Origin: Komagataeibacter kakiaceti JCM 25156
Lineage (GTDB): Bacteria; Pseudomonadota; Alphaproteobacteria; Acetobacterales; Acetobacteraceae
DNA length: 42,727 nt
Reading direction: 5' to 3'
NCBI RefSeq assembly: GCF_000613305.1
Contig: NZ_BAIO01000002.1
Coordinates: 1 to 42,727 of the forward strand
Both the position numbers and the translations under genes were made by a program. Shown piece by piece: positions 9,419-18,134 of the stretch; the stretch's first letter is position 1, and each line of letters opens with the position of its first letter. Below the pieces are notes generated by a model. That model was not told the origin of the DNA. It ran no database searches and saw only the letters and a list, made by a program, of their open reading frames with translations.

Positions 9419-11201
9419 TGGCTGATGCCCCTTTCGGTGGCCCGCTACAGAATGACGCGATCCAGAATGCTGGCACGGATATCCTGCCATCCAGCATGGG
9501 GGACAGCATTGGGAATGCCTTTCTTCAGGGTATCGACCAGGCACCTGTCAACGAATTTGCGGATTTCGTGCGGCACAGGGCTGAAGCATGGTCGCCATCC
9601 GCCCGGATGCTCAGCGCGGATGAAGCCAATGACCGTTATGGAATGGACGGCCTGAAGTTTGACCGGCCCATAGCCGATACCGTCGCGGCGGACCTGCACG
9701 ACGCCCATCACATCCAGACCGTGCGGCAGGCCGTGATTGATGGAGGTGAGGGTGGTGCGCCGGGAAGCGTGGGCCGATGGGCCGCAGGCTCCCTGCCTCA
9801 GTTTATCGATCCCCTCAGCACCGCGTCATTCTATGTCCCGGAATGGGGGCAGCCCGCATTGGGGCCGCTCTGGGAGATACGGCAGCCGGTGCCGCATGGC
9901 GTGGGGCTGGTTCGGCATTTGAACAGAGCTGGTCGGGAAAGGCGGCGCAGGGGGTAATTTCCGCTACTGCCGGATCGGCCGCCGCCGCTGTGCCCGAATA
10001 TTACCTCAGCCGTGATGAGCATAATGACCAGACCATGGCGGAAATGCTGACCAACATTGCGTTTGGTGGCCTGCTTGGCGGTGGCTTTCATCTTGCCGGG
10101 GCAAGGTTGTCTGGGTGGAGGCCGGGCGATCCGATACCAGATCTGAATGCGCCGCCGACGCTGGACGAAATGGCGAACCCGGTGGCCGACAGGGTTGAGG
10201 CGGGTGGCCCGGATGTGGCGGACGCCATGCTGCGGGATGCCATCGCATCTCATGTGGAAGGCACGCCGAACGAAGCTGGCCAGATTGCAGATACGATTGA
10301 TCCCCGAAGCGCGGAGCCGACAGAAGAACCGCCCCCTTCAATTCAGGATGGGTGGGCAGGGCAGCAAGACCCGGCAGGTGAATTCGACAACACACCCATC
10401 TCTGAACCGGTTACGGTTGGTCATGTGCCCGAAGGTATTCCGGGCGTGGAACCACTTCCCATCCGCCTGGAGGAAGGGTTTCATACCGGCCCGCATAAAG
10501 GAATGGGCCGCGCGCATATTGCTGCCGAGCATGGGGCGGAACTGCATGCCGCCGGGTATCCTGATGTTGTTTCGGCCGTAAAGGATATTGCGAAGGGCAC
10601 CAACGAAATCCGTCGCAACGAGGATGGGCAACTGTTCGTCATCAAGCGGATGCCGAACACGTCAAACCGCAAATCGCATGGCACGCTTATCACGTCGCTG
10701 CGCCCGCACCCTGATGGACACTACACGGTCATAACATCCGGCAGGTTCAAGGGAGCCTATCTCAACAAAAGGGAATTGCTCTGGCAGGCGGAGCACCCCG
10801 CCGCCACACCCCCGTCCGGACCGGGGGCCTCATCTGGTGATCCGCCGCAGGAAGCGTCCGGTTCGGCAGACCTGTCAAGCGCTCGAGGCCAGAGCAATCT
10901 GAATATACTCTCGGATGCCGCCCGTCGCAACAAGATTGAGGAAAGCCCTGAAATCACCGCTTCCCGCCGGGCTGCCGCCAAGACAGTGCAAGATGCGCCG
11001 ACTGTAGCAGAAACCGAAGCCGGGAAACAGCTTTCCGAGGCGCAGGCCGACCTTGCCCGTATCCGTGAACAACTTGGCGACGACGCCAAGCATAGCCCGG
11101 AATTGGCTGGTCTCGATAAAAACGACGCGGAAATAGAAAGCATGGCACGCGCCGTGCAGGCCGCCGCCACATGCATGATTGGAAAAATGACCAATGGCTG
11201 A
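9418..11201 (+). CDS. Internal virion protein with PBECR-like nuclease domain, frameshifted
   Basis: About 594 residues after restoring one G near 9848 in a G-run; the two frames then join as PEWGAARIGAALGDTAAG. The N-terminal half is helical with Gly/Ala-rich segments like other ejection proteins. At 10435-10790 (about residues 340-458) there is a compact domain with GMGRAHIAAEHG, a GY-x-DVV turn, EIRR, KSHGTLITSL, YTVITSG and KRELLW. This order resembles the phage barnase-EndoU-colicin E5/D-RelE-like (PBECR) nucleases described in polyvalent phage proteins. The C-terminus is charged coiled coil. The stop overlaps the next start by eight bases. Confidence 0.6.
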
Positions 11202-13760
11202 AGGTGCATACCGGCACTGTTTCGAAACCGCAGCGCGCGCCGCCGGACGCGCCTTGTCCGAAGACGAACTGTACAATCTGTTCTCACGGGCGCAGGGCCG
11301 CATCAGACGGCTTGTGCGGGAAGGCATGTCCCCACGTGATGCCGCCATGCAGGCCGGGAAGGATCTGGCGGATGAAGCGCGTCTGGCTCACATAAACGAA
11401 AAGCGTGCCGCTGCCTTCAATATCGCTGCCGCGCGTGGTCTGGATAATGCCGTGCGGGCAGGGCATGAGGTGCAGGATATCCGCGCGACCCTGACCGGGG
11501 TGGAAGGGAATGCCCGCGGTCTGGCCTATTCCGTTGATGCAGCGATGAAGGGCGCATCGGCTGAAATACTTGGCCGGATCGAGGCGGACCTGAAAAAAGC
11601 TGGCGTGCTTGAGGCCGCGACGCGAGGGGACCACGCATTCGATCAGGACGTGGCAACCGAACTCTACCGGATTGAAGACCCGGCCAGTGCGCCTGATACC
11701 CGTAATCCCGCCGCGCAGAAGGTGGCCCGCATCTTCCGCCGGTATCAGGAAGAGGCGCGCCTGCGACAGAACAAGGTCGGGGCATGGATCGGGAAGGTCA
11801 AGAATTACATCGCGCGCCAGAGCCATGATATCTACAAGATTTCTGCCGCGACGGCCGATGAATGGACATCCTTCATCAAACCGTTGCTGGATCCGGATAC
11901 CTTTGCGGACGTGACCGGTAATGTGGATGAATGGCTGCGTGGGGTTTACGAGAACCTTGCAACAGGCGTGCATGATACCAGAAACGGGCTGGGTGTAGCG
12001 GATGGCTTCCGTGGCCCCGGAAACATGGCCAAGAGGGTCAGCCAGGAACGTATTCTGCATTTCAGGGATGCCACGTCATGGATGGCTTATCAGGACCGCT
12101 TTGGCCAGGCCAATCTCATGCATACCGTCTTGGCGGATATTGCGCGCGGAGTGGAAAACGCGGAACTGATGAACCGCTTTGGCACGAACCCCGAAGTCAT
12201 GTGCAGGAACTGGATCGACCGCGCCATTGCCCGCGCGAAGGAACGGGGTGACCACAGAACGGTAAAGGCCCTGCGCACGGACTGGAATGAACGGATATTC
12301 GATACCATTACCGGCATGGCCAACCATCCATCCAACACCACGCTGGCCAAGATATCGCAGATGACGCGCATGGCTAATCAGGTCCAGATGCTCGGCGGTA
12401 CCTTATGTCATCCTTGCCAGATGTGGGGGTGATGATGGGCATGCTCCGGCATAATGGTATCGGTATCATGGAGAGTTTCAGCAGGCTGGTGCGCGGCCTT
12501 CTACCCGAAGGTAAAGAAAGCCAGCATGTGGCCGAACTGCTTGGCGTGGGTCACGACGCCTGATGGGGGATATCGCGTCCCGCTTTCAGGCGGAGGATGG
12601 GCATATGGGCAAGCTGTCTGACGCAGTAGCCCGTTTTCATCGCCTGACCGGGCTACAATACTGGACAGATGCCATAAAGCGCGGGGCTGCGCTCATGCTC
12701 AGCAACAACCTCGCCCGGATGGTGGATCGTGATTTTTCGGGGTTGCCGGGACATATGCAGGTCGCCCTGCGTCGTTACGGTATTGAGGATGCTGAATGGC
12801 AGGCCATCCGTAAAAGCAGTCTGGTCGCGGCAGATGGTCGCAGCTACGTGCTGCCAGCCACATGGGCGACCTGTCCGATGAAGCGGTTGCGCACATTGAT
12901 GCCAGGCCGGAGTGGGTTAAGGAAGAACTGCAACGCAAGCTGCGTACCTATATTAATGACCAGATCCGCGAAGGCATGTCGGAAGGCGCGGCAGGTACGC
13001 AGGCAATGGCCACGTGGGGCACCCAGCGCGGCACGGCAGCGGGTGAGATTGCCCGGACAATCATGCAGTTCAAGGCTTACACCCTGAATTTCATGGCCCG
13101 CAGCATGAAGCGCGAACTGATGCGTATGGGGCCGGGCAACGTGACGGGTGATATGAGGGGATTTCTACAGGGCGTAAGGCAGGGCGCGGACGTTCCCGGT
13201 CTGGCATGGCTGATTGCCACCACTACGACACTCGGGTATTTTGCAATGACCCTGAAGGAACTGGCCAAGGGCGCGAGCCACGCACGGCGGACAATCCGGC
13301 AGACTATACCAAGCTGGTCATGGCAGCGGCGGCGCAGGGTGGCGGAGCAGGAATTTTCGGGGACTTCCTGTTCGGTGATGCCAACCGTATGGGCGGCGGA
13401 ATGCTGTCCACAGCAGCAGGACCGACCATGGGCAACCTGAATGATGCCGCCAACATGTTCAAATCCATCCGTGACGGATACCTGAACCGGGGCTTTGCCG
13501 GCGGCAATCAGGAAGCCGCCAGCGAGGCCCTGCGCTTCGCCATGAACGATGTGCCGTGGGCCATGGTCACCCCCCGGGCCGCAGTCCTGAATACCTTCTA
13601 TGCCAAGGCCGCCATGCAGTATCTGGTCTATTACCGACTACAGGACATGATGAACCTCGGCTATCTGCAACGGTATCAGGACAGGGTGCAGCGGGAGAAT
13701 AACCAGTCGTTCTGGCTGTCGCCTAGCTGGAGTCCCTATCAGGCGATGGGGGCGAACTGA
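11194..13760 (+). CDS. Large internal virion (ejection) protein, frameshifted
   Basis: About 856 residues when four single-base losses are repaired (near 12402, 12560, 12857 and 13275). The pieces read through smoothly, for example GGTLMSSLPDVGVMMGMLRHNG across the first join and LAKGREPRTADNPADYTKL across the last. The protein is predominantly helical, with a probable hydrophobic segment LAWLIATTTTLGYFAMTL near nucleotides 13200-13250, as expected for a protein that crosses the cell envelope. It ends SPSWSPYQAMGAN. No enzymatic motif is visible. As the last gene of the virion block it occupies the place of the large T7-like core protein, but sequence alone does not prove homology to gp15 or gp16. 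Confidence 0.65.
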
Positions 13761-14023
13761 TGAAAAGATCAGGAATGGAATTCATCAGCAGCAAGCCGGA
13801 AGATATCAAGGCATTCTACAGATTCTGTGCTGCCCTGAATATCAGGAAGAACAATCTTAAGCGCGCATCGGTCTGCCTTAGTTATGCCGGCGAGGATCTG
13901 CCACGGGCGGACCTGCATAATTATGCGTCGCTTTGGGATCAGGAATGGCGGTCAGTTGTGAAGCATCCAAGGGAACAAGAATCTCTGGATGTTTACCGCC
14001 AGGCACAGGCCTCCATTCGATGA
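13760..14023 (+). CDS. Small protein of unknown function
   Basis: An 87-residue ORF whose ATG overlaps the stop of the ejection protein (TGATG), the usual sign of translational coupling. It is charged and helical (KPEDIKAFYRFCAALNIRKNNLKR). The 3' part, from 13878 on, overlaps the opposite-strand gene 13878-14143, which also reads convincingly once one base is restored, so the true end of this gene may be earlier. I do not recognise the family. GC at third positions is lower than in the virion genes, suggesting the start of the accessory block. Confidence 0.5.
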   Translation: MKRSGMEFISSKPEDIKAFYRFCAALNIRKNNLKRASVCLSYAGEDLPRADLHNYASLWDQEWRSVVKHPREQESLDVYRQAQASIR

Positions 14024-14143
14024 CGATATAGGCGCGCCATCAATGTAGATGAAATCTGCAATATGAATTGCGGGTGGTGACCCACCCCTTTCAAGGACGC
14101 AGTAGGTTTTATAAATTTCGCCGGTGAATGGTTGGCTGCTCAT
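13878..14143 (-). CDS. Small protein of unknown function, frameshifted
   Basis: Starts with MSSQPFTGEIYKTYCVLERG (ATG at 14143, AGGA upstream). In the raw frame it drifts into an implausible tail. Restoring one base in the GC stretch near 14031 gives an 88-residue protein with IYIDGAPYIVIEWRP and HPEILVPLDASQL, ending at a TAA at 13878. The repaired sequence reads like a genuine compact beta-rich protein. It converges on, and overlaps antisense with, the preceding + gene. No family recognised. Confidence 0.45.
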
Positions 14144-14414
14144 CTTGCAACTGTTCCTGATCGGCAGGAGTCGCGTCAACGCACCTCACCGCTGGTCAAA
14201 AGGGGAAGCTGGCCCAACGGCCCGATGTGCATTGGTGATCGTCGGACAAGGAAATTGTGGGGAGAGTGACGTACCGGCAAGGCATCCCGGTAACCTTGCA
14301 TGGCGATCCGGTTCGAAAACCGTCCTACGGCAGGCTGAATTATACCGTGTCACGGCGCGTCGTGGTGTGGAGGAAGAGAGGGGATGCCTCGAAGATACTC
14401 CAGCAGGAATCTGC
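14144..14414 (-). other. 271-bp stretch without a convincing gene; possible leader
   Basis: Neither strand gives a protein I would defend here. On the minus strand a TATAAT hexamer (14339-14344) and a cggtt-cgaa-aaccg hairpin (14309-14322) lie upstream of the gene starting at 14143. They could be a promoter and structured leader for it. No good -35 box is present, so this is weak. Confidence 0.25.
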
Positions 14415-14909
14415 TTAACGGCGCGGTTGCTGTTCCACGGTTTTTGATATCTCCGCCAATCTCAACAATGTAGCCAGCAGAACACGGGGCGCGCCCCTCA
14501 TGCCGTCATAGCCTTCCGTTTCCTTTATGCTGACCATGGCATCAAGTAGCCTGTAAGCAGGACCATCGCCATTGGAGATAACTTCACTGATTGCATCCAG
14601 ATCAAGCGTGAGGAAGCGTAGGCCATGTTCGCGCTTATCGTTCAGTGCATCCAGGGCGTCAGTGAAATAGGGATCTTCGGTCCAGCTTTTCATGAGTTCT
14701 CTATCAGATATTTTTAAAGAGGAATCATCCTTGGAAGCCGGCAGGTCAGCAAGAGTTTTCCACGCATTACGGACGACAGACCGGGCAGGCCAGGCATTGC
14801 GGAAATCCGCTGCCGTCAGTTCGGGACTGTCGGGGTCCGCTGCAATGCCACGGTTGATCCGGGCATCTTCCTCGTTCGTTGGCATGATGATTTCAGGTTT
14901 GCGCGGCAT
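14415..14909 (-). CDS. Hypothetical protein with BrnA-like N-terminal pattern
   Basis: A 164-residue intact ORF starting MPRKPEIIMPTNEEDARINRG, preceded by a strong GGGAGG ribosome binding site. The opening stretch, through ADPDSPELTAADF, resembles the IMPT-EEDA-I...ADPD pattern found in BrnA-type antitoxins and related small proteins. The remaining 120 residues are helical and acidic and match nothing I know. It is the last gene of a leftward cluster behind the HTH and BrnT-like genes, 26 bases downstream of the HTH gene, so it may be a third component of that toxin-antitoxin unit. Function not assigned. Confidence 0.6.
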   Translation of the reverse strand: MPRKPEIIMPTNEEDARINRGIAADPDSPELTAADFRNAWPARSVVRNAWKTLADLPASKDDSSLKISDRELMKSWTEDPYFTDALDALNDKREHGLRFLTLDLDAISEVISNGDGPAYRLLDAMVSIKETEGYDGMRGAPRVLLATLLRLAEISKTVEQQPRR

Positions 14910-14935
14910 GGAACTTTGCCTCCCGTTGAATGGCC

Positions 14936-15220
14936 TTATTCAGCAGCCACCGCATCAGCAACCATATCCGGATGCAGGCCGATCACGCGCACGTAGGCGA
15001 TGGCAAAATCTGGTGCGCTGACACGGGCCTGTTCCCAGTCGCGCAGCGTACCCACCGGCACGCGGAAACGGCTGGCGAATTCCGCCTGCGACAGGCCCAG
15101 TGCCGTCCGTGTCCGGCGGATTATCCGGGCACGCTGGCCCCGGTCCATGCCTTCCTGCGTGACAGGAAAATCTTCCGGGTCAGTGGGATCAGCAGGAAGA
15201 ATGATAGGATCGTTCTTCAC
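14936..15220 (-). CDS. HTH-domain antitoxin/regulator paired with BrnT-like gene
   Basis: A 94-residue protein with a C-terminal Cro/CI-type helix-turn-helix: IRRTRTALGLSQAEFASRF-x-VP-x-GTLRDWEQ at about residues 33-66. Short HTH proteins of this form, with the GTLRDWEQ recognition-helix pattern, commonly sit next to BrnT-like toxins and act as antitoxin and operon repressor. Its start lies inside the end of the BrnT-like gene (32-bp overlap), so translation of the pair is coupled. The acidic N-terminus (DPTDPEDFP) is the likely toxin-contact tail; that part is inference. Confidence 0.7.
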   Translation of the reverse strand: MKNDPIILPADPTDPEDFPVTQEGMDRGQRARIIRRTRTALGLSQAEFASRFRVPVGTLRDWEQARVSAPDFAIAYVRVIGLHPDMVADAVAAE

Positions 15221-15401
15221 CTGTGTTGCTCCTTCTTACGGAAATGAAGCGGGGCAGATCATCCCGCCAGACAAACACGCCGGTAAACAGCTTTTCACCA
15301 ACCAGACCGACAACCTTGAAACGCTCTTCATTGTCTTCCGGCCGGATCGAGGGGATGATCAGATGGTTGTCATCCTTGGCAGGATCAAAGCTGCTTTCCA
15401 T
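15189..15401 (-). CDS. BrnT-like RelE-fold toxin, internally shortened
   Basis: A 70-residue protein that starts with the BrnT hallmark FDPAKD and ends with the BrnT core GEKLFTGVFVW and FISVRRSNTGEERSY. BrnT toxins are ribonucleases of the RelE superfamily, usually near 90 residues. Here about 20-25 residues that normally follow the N-terminal hallmark (the KHG-containing helix) are absent, so DNHL runs straight into IIPSIRPEDNEERF. Either a natural short variant or an inactivating deletion is possible. It is transcribed leftward, first in the unit, coupled to the HTH gene. Confidence 0.6.
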   Translation of the reverse strand: MESSFDPAKDDNHLIIPSIRPEDNEERFKVVGLVGEKLFTGVFVWRDDLPRFISVRRSNTGEERSYHSSC

Positions 15402-15689
15402 AGAAGAGATTATACGGGATTTCCGTAGTCTCCGCTCCTGACCTCGCCCGGCTCATAGCGGCCTTTCCAATTGTTCCTGTGCGAGCGCCCGAAATGTATC
15501 CGTTCGACAGATGCTACATAAAAAAGAAATTATTATATAATAATATCAAATAATTCCTCATAAATTTCATCGAGTATTGAATTACATTTATCTTATTATC
15601 GAATAATTATTAAATTTGCGCGAATCAAACACAAAGATTAGCGTCCTGCCTCATGATGGTAATATAGTAAATATTATGAGGGACACTCG
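15402..15689 (+). promoter_or_regulatory. AT-rich control region upstream of the RexA-like gene
   Basis: No gene is visible in these 288 bases. The right half is strikingly AT-rich (15520-15690) compared with the prophage. A TAATAT -10-like hexamer lies at 15660-15665 with a poor -35, and GAGGG at 15678-15682 is placed correctly for the GTG start at 15690. The leftward BrnT-like promoter should also lie at the left edge. Confidence 0.4.
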
Positions 15690-16553
15690 GTGAAAATACA
15701 TGCATTCAAAGTTTACGACCGGAATGGTTTAACGCTTTCTAACATTGTTGATTATATAAATGGTCTTCCGCTGGAGGATCGTTTTGTAAATGTCGGAATG
15801 CATAAAATTCGACTTGAAGAAGCAAAAAAAACAAAAAGTAATGGCTGGTACTTAAATTTTTCTCAGGCTAGATATTATGGCCCTGGCAGATTGAGTCCAG
15901 AAAATCCGATTAGGGATTTTGATCTGGAGGATTTTGAAGATTTTGGAGAGGAAACCGCGGCCGTATATTCGGATAAGTGTAAAGCGTTAATTGTTCAATA
16001 CAATCATTATGGCGCACGCTTTAATAATATATCTTCATACTTGTCATATTTTTGCAATGTTATTTCGAATGGAAAAGAAGATTGTGGATTCAATATTATT
16101 CCAATAATGCAGCCGGGTGCTATAGATAAGCTTGACAAAATGAGTTTCGTTAAAAAATTTAAGTGTAAAATACATATACCACATAGCGATGATGGCGCAG
16201 TTTTAAACAACAAATCGTTGAGTGATATAATAGAAAGTGATTTGGTTTCCTACGGAGATGTCTTGAATCTTGAGATTTCCTCATCTCGAGGAAAAGAAAA
16301 AAAACTTCCTGCGAGAGTTGTAAGATCTGCCATTAAGGAAATTATTTCGTCTGGTATAGATGTTGATGTGTTGCAAGTTGATGGATCCGTTGATGAAGAC
16401 AGCCCAAGAGAGCCCCTGGATTTACTGGAATCCCGTCTCGAACAAAATGTATCAGTTCCATTAGGCGAAAATAGAAGGCTACCTCTTGAAGAAAGGTGGA
16501 GTGCCTTAGTCGGAATTTTTAAACAGTGGCAGCACGATGGTGTGTTGGAGTAA
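15690..16553 (+). CDS. RexA-like protein (candidate phage-exclusion sensor)
   Basis: An intact 287-residue soluble protein, GTG start with GAGGG seven bases upstream. It is far more AT-rich than its neighbours. Lambda RexA has 279 residues. From memory of RexA, the order of elements agrees: an N-terminal LS-x-x-x-x-x-x-x-L helix; a central acidic loop followed by a strand and the turn N-H-YG; then IIPIMQPGA...FVKKFKCKIHI, where RexA has IEPLMRGTT...FIGRTTVKVEA; then a basic segment ahead of an II helix. The next gene encodes a 147-residue four-helix membrane protein, the size and topology of RexB. RexA senses phage recombination intermediates and activates the RexB channel. The assignment rests on recalled similarity plus architecture; DUF6731-type proteins are an alternative family. 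Confidence 0.5.
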   Translation: MKIHAFKVYDRNGLTLSNIVDYINGLPLEDRFVNVGMHKIRLEEAKKTKSNGWYLNFSQARYYGPGRLSPENPIRDFDLEDFEDFGEETAAVYSDKCKALIVQYNHYGARFNNISSYLSYFCNVISNGKEDCGFNIIPIMQPGAIDKLDKMSFVKKFKCKIHIPHSDDGAVLNNKSLSDIIESDLVSYGDVLNLEISSSRGKEKKLPARVVRSAIKEIISSGIDVDVLQVDGSVDEDSPREPLDLLESRLEQNVSVPLGENRRLPLEERWSALVGIFKQWQHDGVLE

Positions 16554-16560
16554 ATAAACA

Positions 16561-17004
16561 ATGGCAGGTCGAAAATTTGAAAGGTATGGCCCATATATAG
16601 TCGCAATTGCATCCGGCGGAATATGGTTTATTTCAGGTTTTTCTTTGCCCAAAGATCCTTCAGGATTGCTGGGGGCCTCAGCAACACTAGCTGCTGTCTT
16701 TGCCGGCTTCCTTGGAGTGTCGCAGGGCTTAATACTGACTATTAAAGACAGCGAAGTATATGGCGCTCTTAAAAAAACTGACCTATTAGGACTGCTATTT
16801 GAATATTTAAAAGAAGGTATATCTGGCTCTGTAATGTTTGCCATTATATCTGTTGCTGGTTTTTTTGTAGCTCCTCAAGGTCAGCATATGTCTGCGGGTA
16901 TTGTGCGTGGATTTGGCTGCCTATGGGCAGCATCCGGAGCTTACTCTTGTATGACATATCAAAGAATAACAGGAATAATGTTTAAATTATTAAATAAAGT
17001 GTAG
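16561..17004 (+). CDS. RexB-like four-helix membrane protein (candidate effector)
   Basis: A 147-residue protein with four clear hydrophobic segments at about residues 10-29, 36-59, 87-105 and 112-132, and a short basic tail (FKLLNKV). Lambda RexB has 144 residues and four membrane helices, and forms an ion channel that depolarises the cell. The second helix here (LLGASATLAAVFAGFLGV, then ending in an acidic/basic loop) parallels the equivalent part of RexB as I recall it. The gene begins seven bases after the RexA-like stop, so the two form one operon with the same AT-rich composition. The effector role is inferred from architecture only. Confidence 0.5.
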   Translation: MAGRKFERYGPYIVAIASGGIWFISGFSLPKDPSGLLGASATLAAVFAGFLGVSQGLILTIKDSEVYGALKKTDLLGLLFEYLKEGISGSVMFAIISVAGFFVAPQGQHMSAGIVRGFGCLWAASGAYSCMTYQRITGIMFKLLNKV

Positions 17005-17106
17005 GGAAGTAAATTTAAAAATTATTTTAATGTTGCCGTTATGCAGGACTTCATCCGCCTAGTGCTAAGATGCTCTTTCCCTTGGGGGCGGCTTTTTGCT
17101 ATCAGC

Positions 17107-17388
17107 TCAAGGGCACGCTCTTCCATGTGGCATTTTATATCTCAAAACCTGCTCCGCCCCGCCGTCAATAATATCTCTGAACGGGGTTAGCCCATTCGGA
17201 ACTTCCCCGTAAAACTTCACCCATCTTCTGCCATGCCGGACATGGGCAATATACATCTGGTCAGATGAAGAATTGGATTGCGTGTCCTGAACCAGAAATA
17301 GACATGCCCTGTCTGGAGCATCTTTGGGGTCTATCGCAACGAAGCGATATTCTTTGCCGCTTTGGCCAGTCAGGGTCTTTTCTTGCAT
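17107..17388 (-). CDS. Small protein of unknown function
   Basis: A 93-residue protein starting MQEKTLTGQSGKEYRF, with a good AGGAG ribosome binding site ahead of the ATG at 17388. It contains FVAIDPKDAPDRACLFLVQD and a short MYIAHVRHGRRWVKFYGEV segment, suggestive of a small alpha/beta domain. It is transcribed toward the RexB-like gene, separated by 100 bases with no gene, and lies behind the RHH regulator gene, possibly in the same leftward unit. I do not recognise the family. Confidence 0.55.
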   Translation of the reverse strand: MQEKTLTGQSGKEYRFVAIDPKDAPDRACLFLVQDTQSNSSSDQMYIAHVRHGRRWVKFYGEVPNGLTPFRDIIDGGAEQVLRYKMPHGRACP

Positions 17389-17457
17389 GAAGGCTCCTGA
17401 TTACAACCAGAATAGTATTCCACTCTACGCGGCTTTTTTCTGTCCGATATGGTATCC

Positions 17458-17838
17458 TTATTTTTTAGCCTCTAAAATCTCCAGCATAGCGATACATCTA
17501 TCGAGATGCTTCTGAGCGCGTTTGACTTCGTAACGCGAGAGAGCCTTTTCGAGATCACCTGCACTAGGATCGCTCTCAGCAAAGTCGACCATTTCCTGGG
17601 CATGCTCAAGCGCATCGTGAGCAAGGGTAACATTAACTCGGGCGTAATTTAGATCTGGCGGCGGTTTGCTATGCAGGGCAAAGATGTCATCTATATTTTG
17701 AGGAATAAAAGATTCCTCAAGCCTTTGTATGATCTCCGCATTCATGGAATGCGAGCGCGCGTCAGCCGCCGCCTTCAGGCGATCCAGAAGATCTCTCGGC
17801 ATACGCAGGGTTATGGGCACACGGCGCTCATCAGTCAT
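17458..17838 (-). CDS. Ribbon-helix-helix repressor, Mnt-like position
   Basis: I place the start at the ATG at 17838 (MTDERRVPITLRMPRDLLDR); an upstream extension of the frame antisense to the operators is spurious. Residues 6-45 form an Arc/Mnt-type ribbon-helix-helix: basic strand PITLRMP, helix A LLDRLKAAADA, turn RSMNAE (here HSMNAE) and helix B IIQRLEES. Residues 75-126 are a charged helical C-terminal domain, probably oligomerising, ending CIAMLEILEAKK. The gene diverges from a second RHH gene across a 99-bp region with three matching palindromes, the layout of mnt against arc in the P22 immI locus. Confidence 0.75.
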   Translation of the reverse strand: MTDERRVPITLRMPRDLLDRLKAAADARSHSMNAEIIQRLEESFIPQNIDDIFALHSKPPPDLNYARVNVTLAHDALEHAQEMVDFAESDPSAGDLEKALSRYEVKRAQKHLDRCIAMLEILEAKK

Positions 17839-17848
17839 GCAAAACACT

Positions 17849-17924
17849 AACCACAATGGTTGCACTTTTTCAATTGACACCAAAATGGTTGCTCTGCCAT
17901 ATGATGGATGAAACCATTTTGGTT
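17849..17924. promoter_or_regulatory. Three 13-bp operators between divergent RHH genes
   Basis: Three near-identical sites of the form AACC-N5-GGTT: AACCACAATGGTT (17849-17861), CACCAAAATGGTT (17878-17890) and AACCATTTTGGTT (17912-17924). The third is the reverse complement of AACCAAAATGGTT, so it matches the second in inverted orientation except for one base. A TTGACA (17874-17879) abuts the middle site and a TATGAT (17900-17905) lies between the second and third, so a bound repressor would block the rightward promoter. The spacing of these two hexamers (20 bases) is long, so the exact promoter is uncertain; the palindromes are plain. Confidence 0.7.
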
Positions 17925-17937
17925 GCGCGAGGAGGAA

Positions 17938-18123
17938 ATGACAGAAACCGTAAGCATCACTTTCCGAATGGACCGGTCCCTCCTTCGTTACCTGCGCGTA
18001 CGGGCGGCGAAGAATGATCGGAGTATCAACAAAGAATTTTTGAGCATCGTCCGCAATCTGGCGGAAATGGAAAAGGCGTCGGACCAGCCTGGCAGCAATT
18101 CCGACGCCTCTCATGCTGAATAA
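17938..18123 (+). CDS. Small ribbon-helix-helix protein, Arc-like position
   Basis: A 61-residue protein starting MTETVSITFRMDRSLLRYL, with an excellent GAGGAGG site directly upstream; the longer in-frame start at 17908 would overlap the third operator and is rejected. The strand SITFRMD, helix LLRYLRVRAAKN, turn RSINKE and helix FLSIVRNLAEM form a complete ribbon-helix-helix, almost the whole protein, as in P22 Arc (53 residues). The last 15 residues are a polar tail. It is followed after 11 bases by the antirepressor gene, exactly as arc precedes ant in P22, and probably autoregulates that operon. Confidence 0.75.
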   Translation: MTETVSITFRMDRSLLRYLRVRAAKNDRSINKEFLSIVRNLAEMEKASDQPGSNSDASHAE

Positions 18124-18134
18124 GGAAAACAGCT

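Noticed and set aside
14124..14447. 107-residue plus-strand ORF
   Set aside because: Poor composition, no start signal and overlaps the ends of two minus genes.
17839..18114. N-terminal extension of the minus-strand RHH gene
   Set aside because: It would run antisense through the operators and the opposite RHH gene; the ATG at 17838 starts exactly at the RHH domain.
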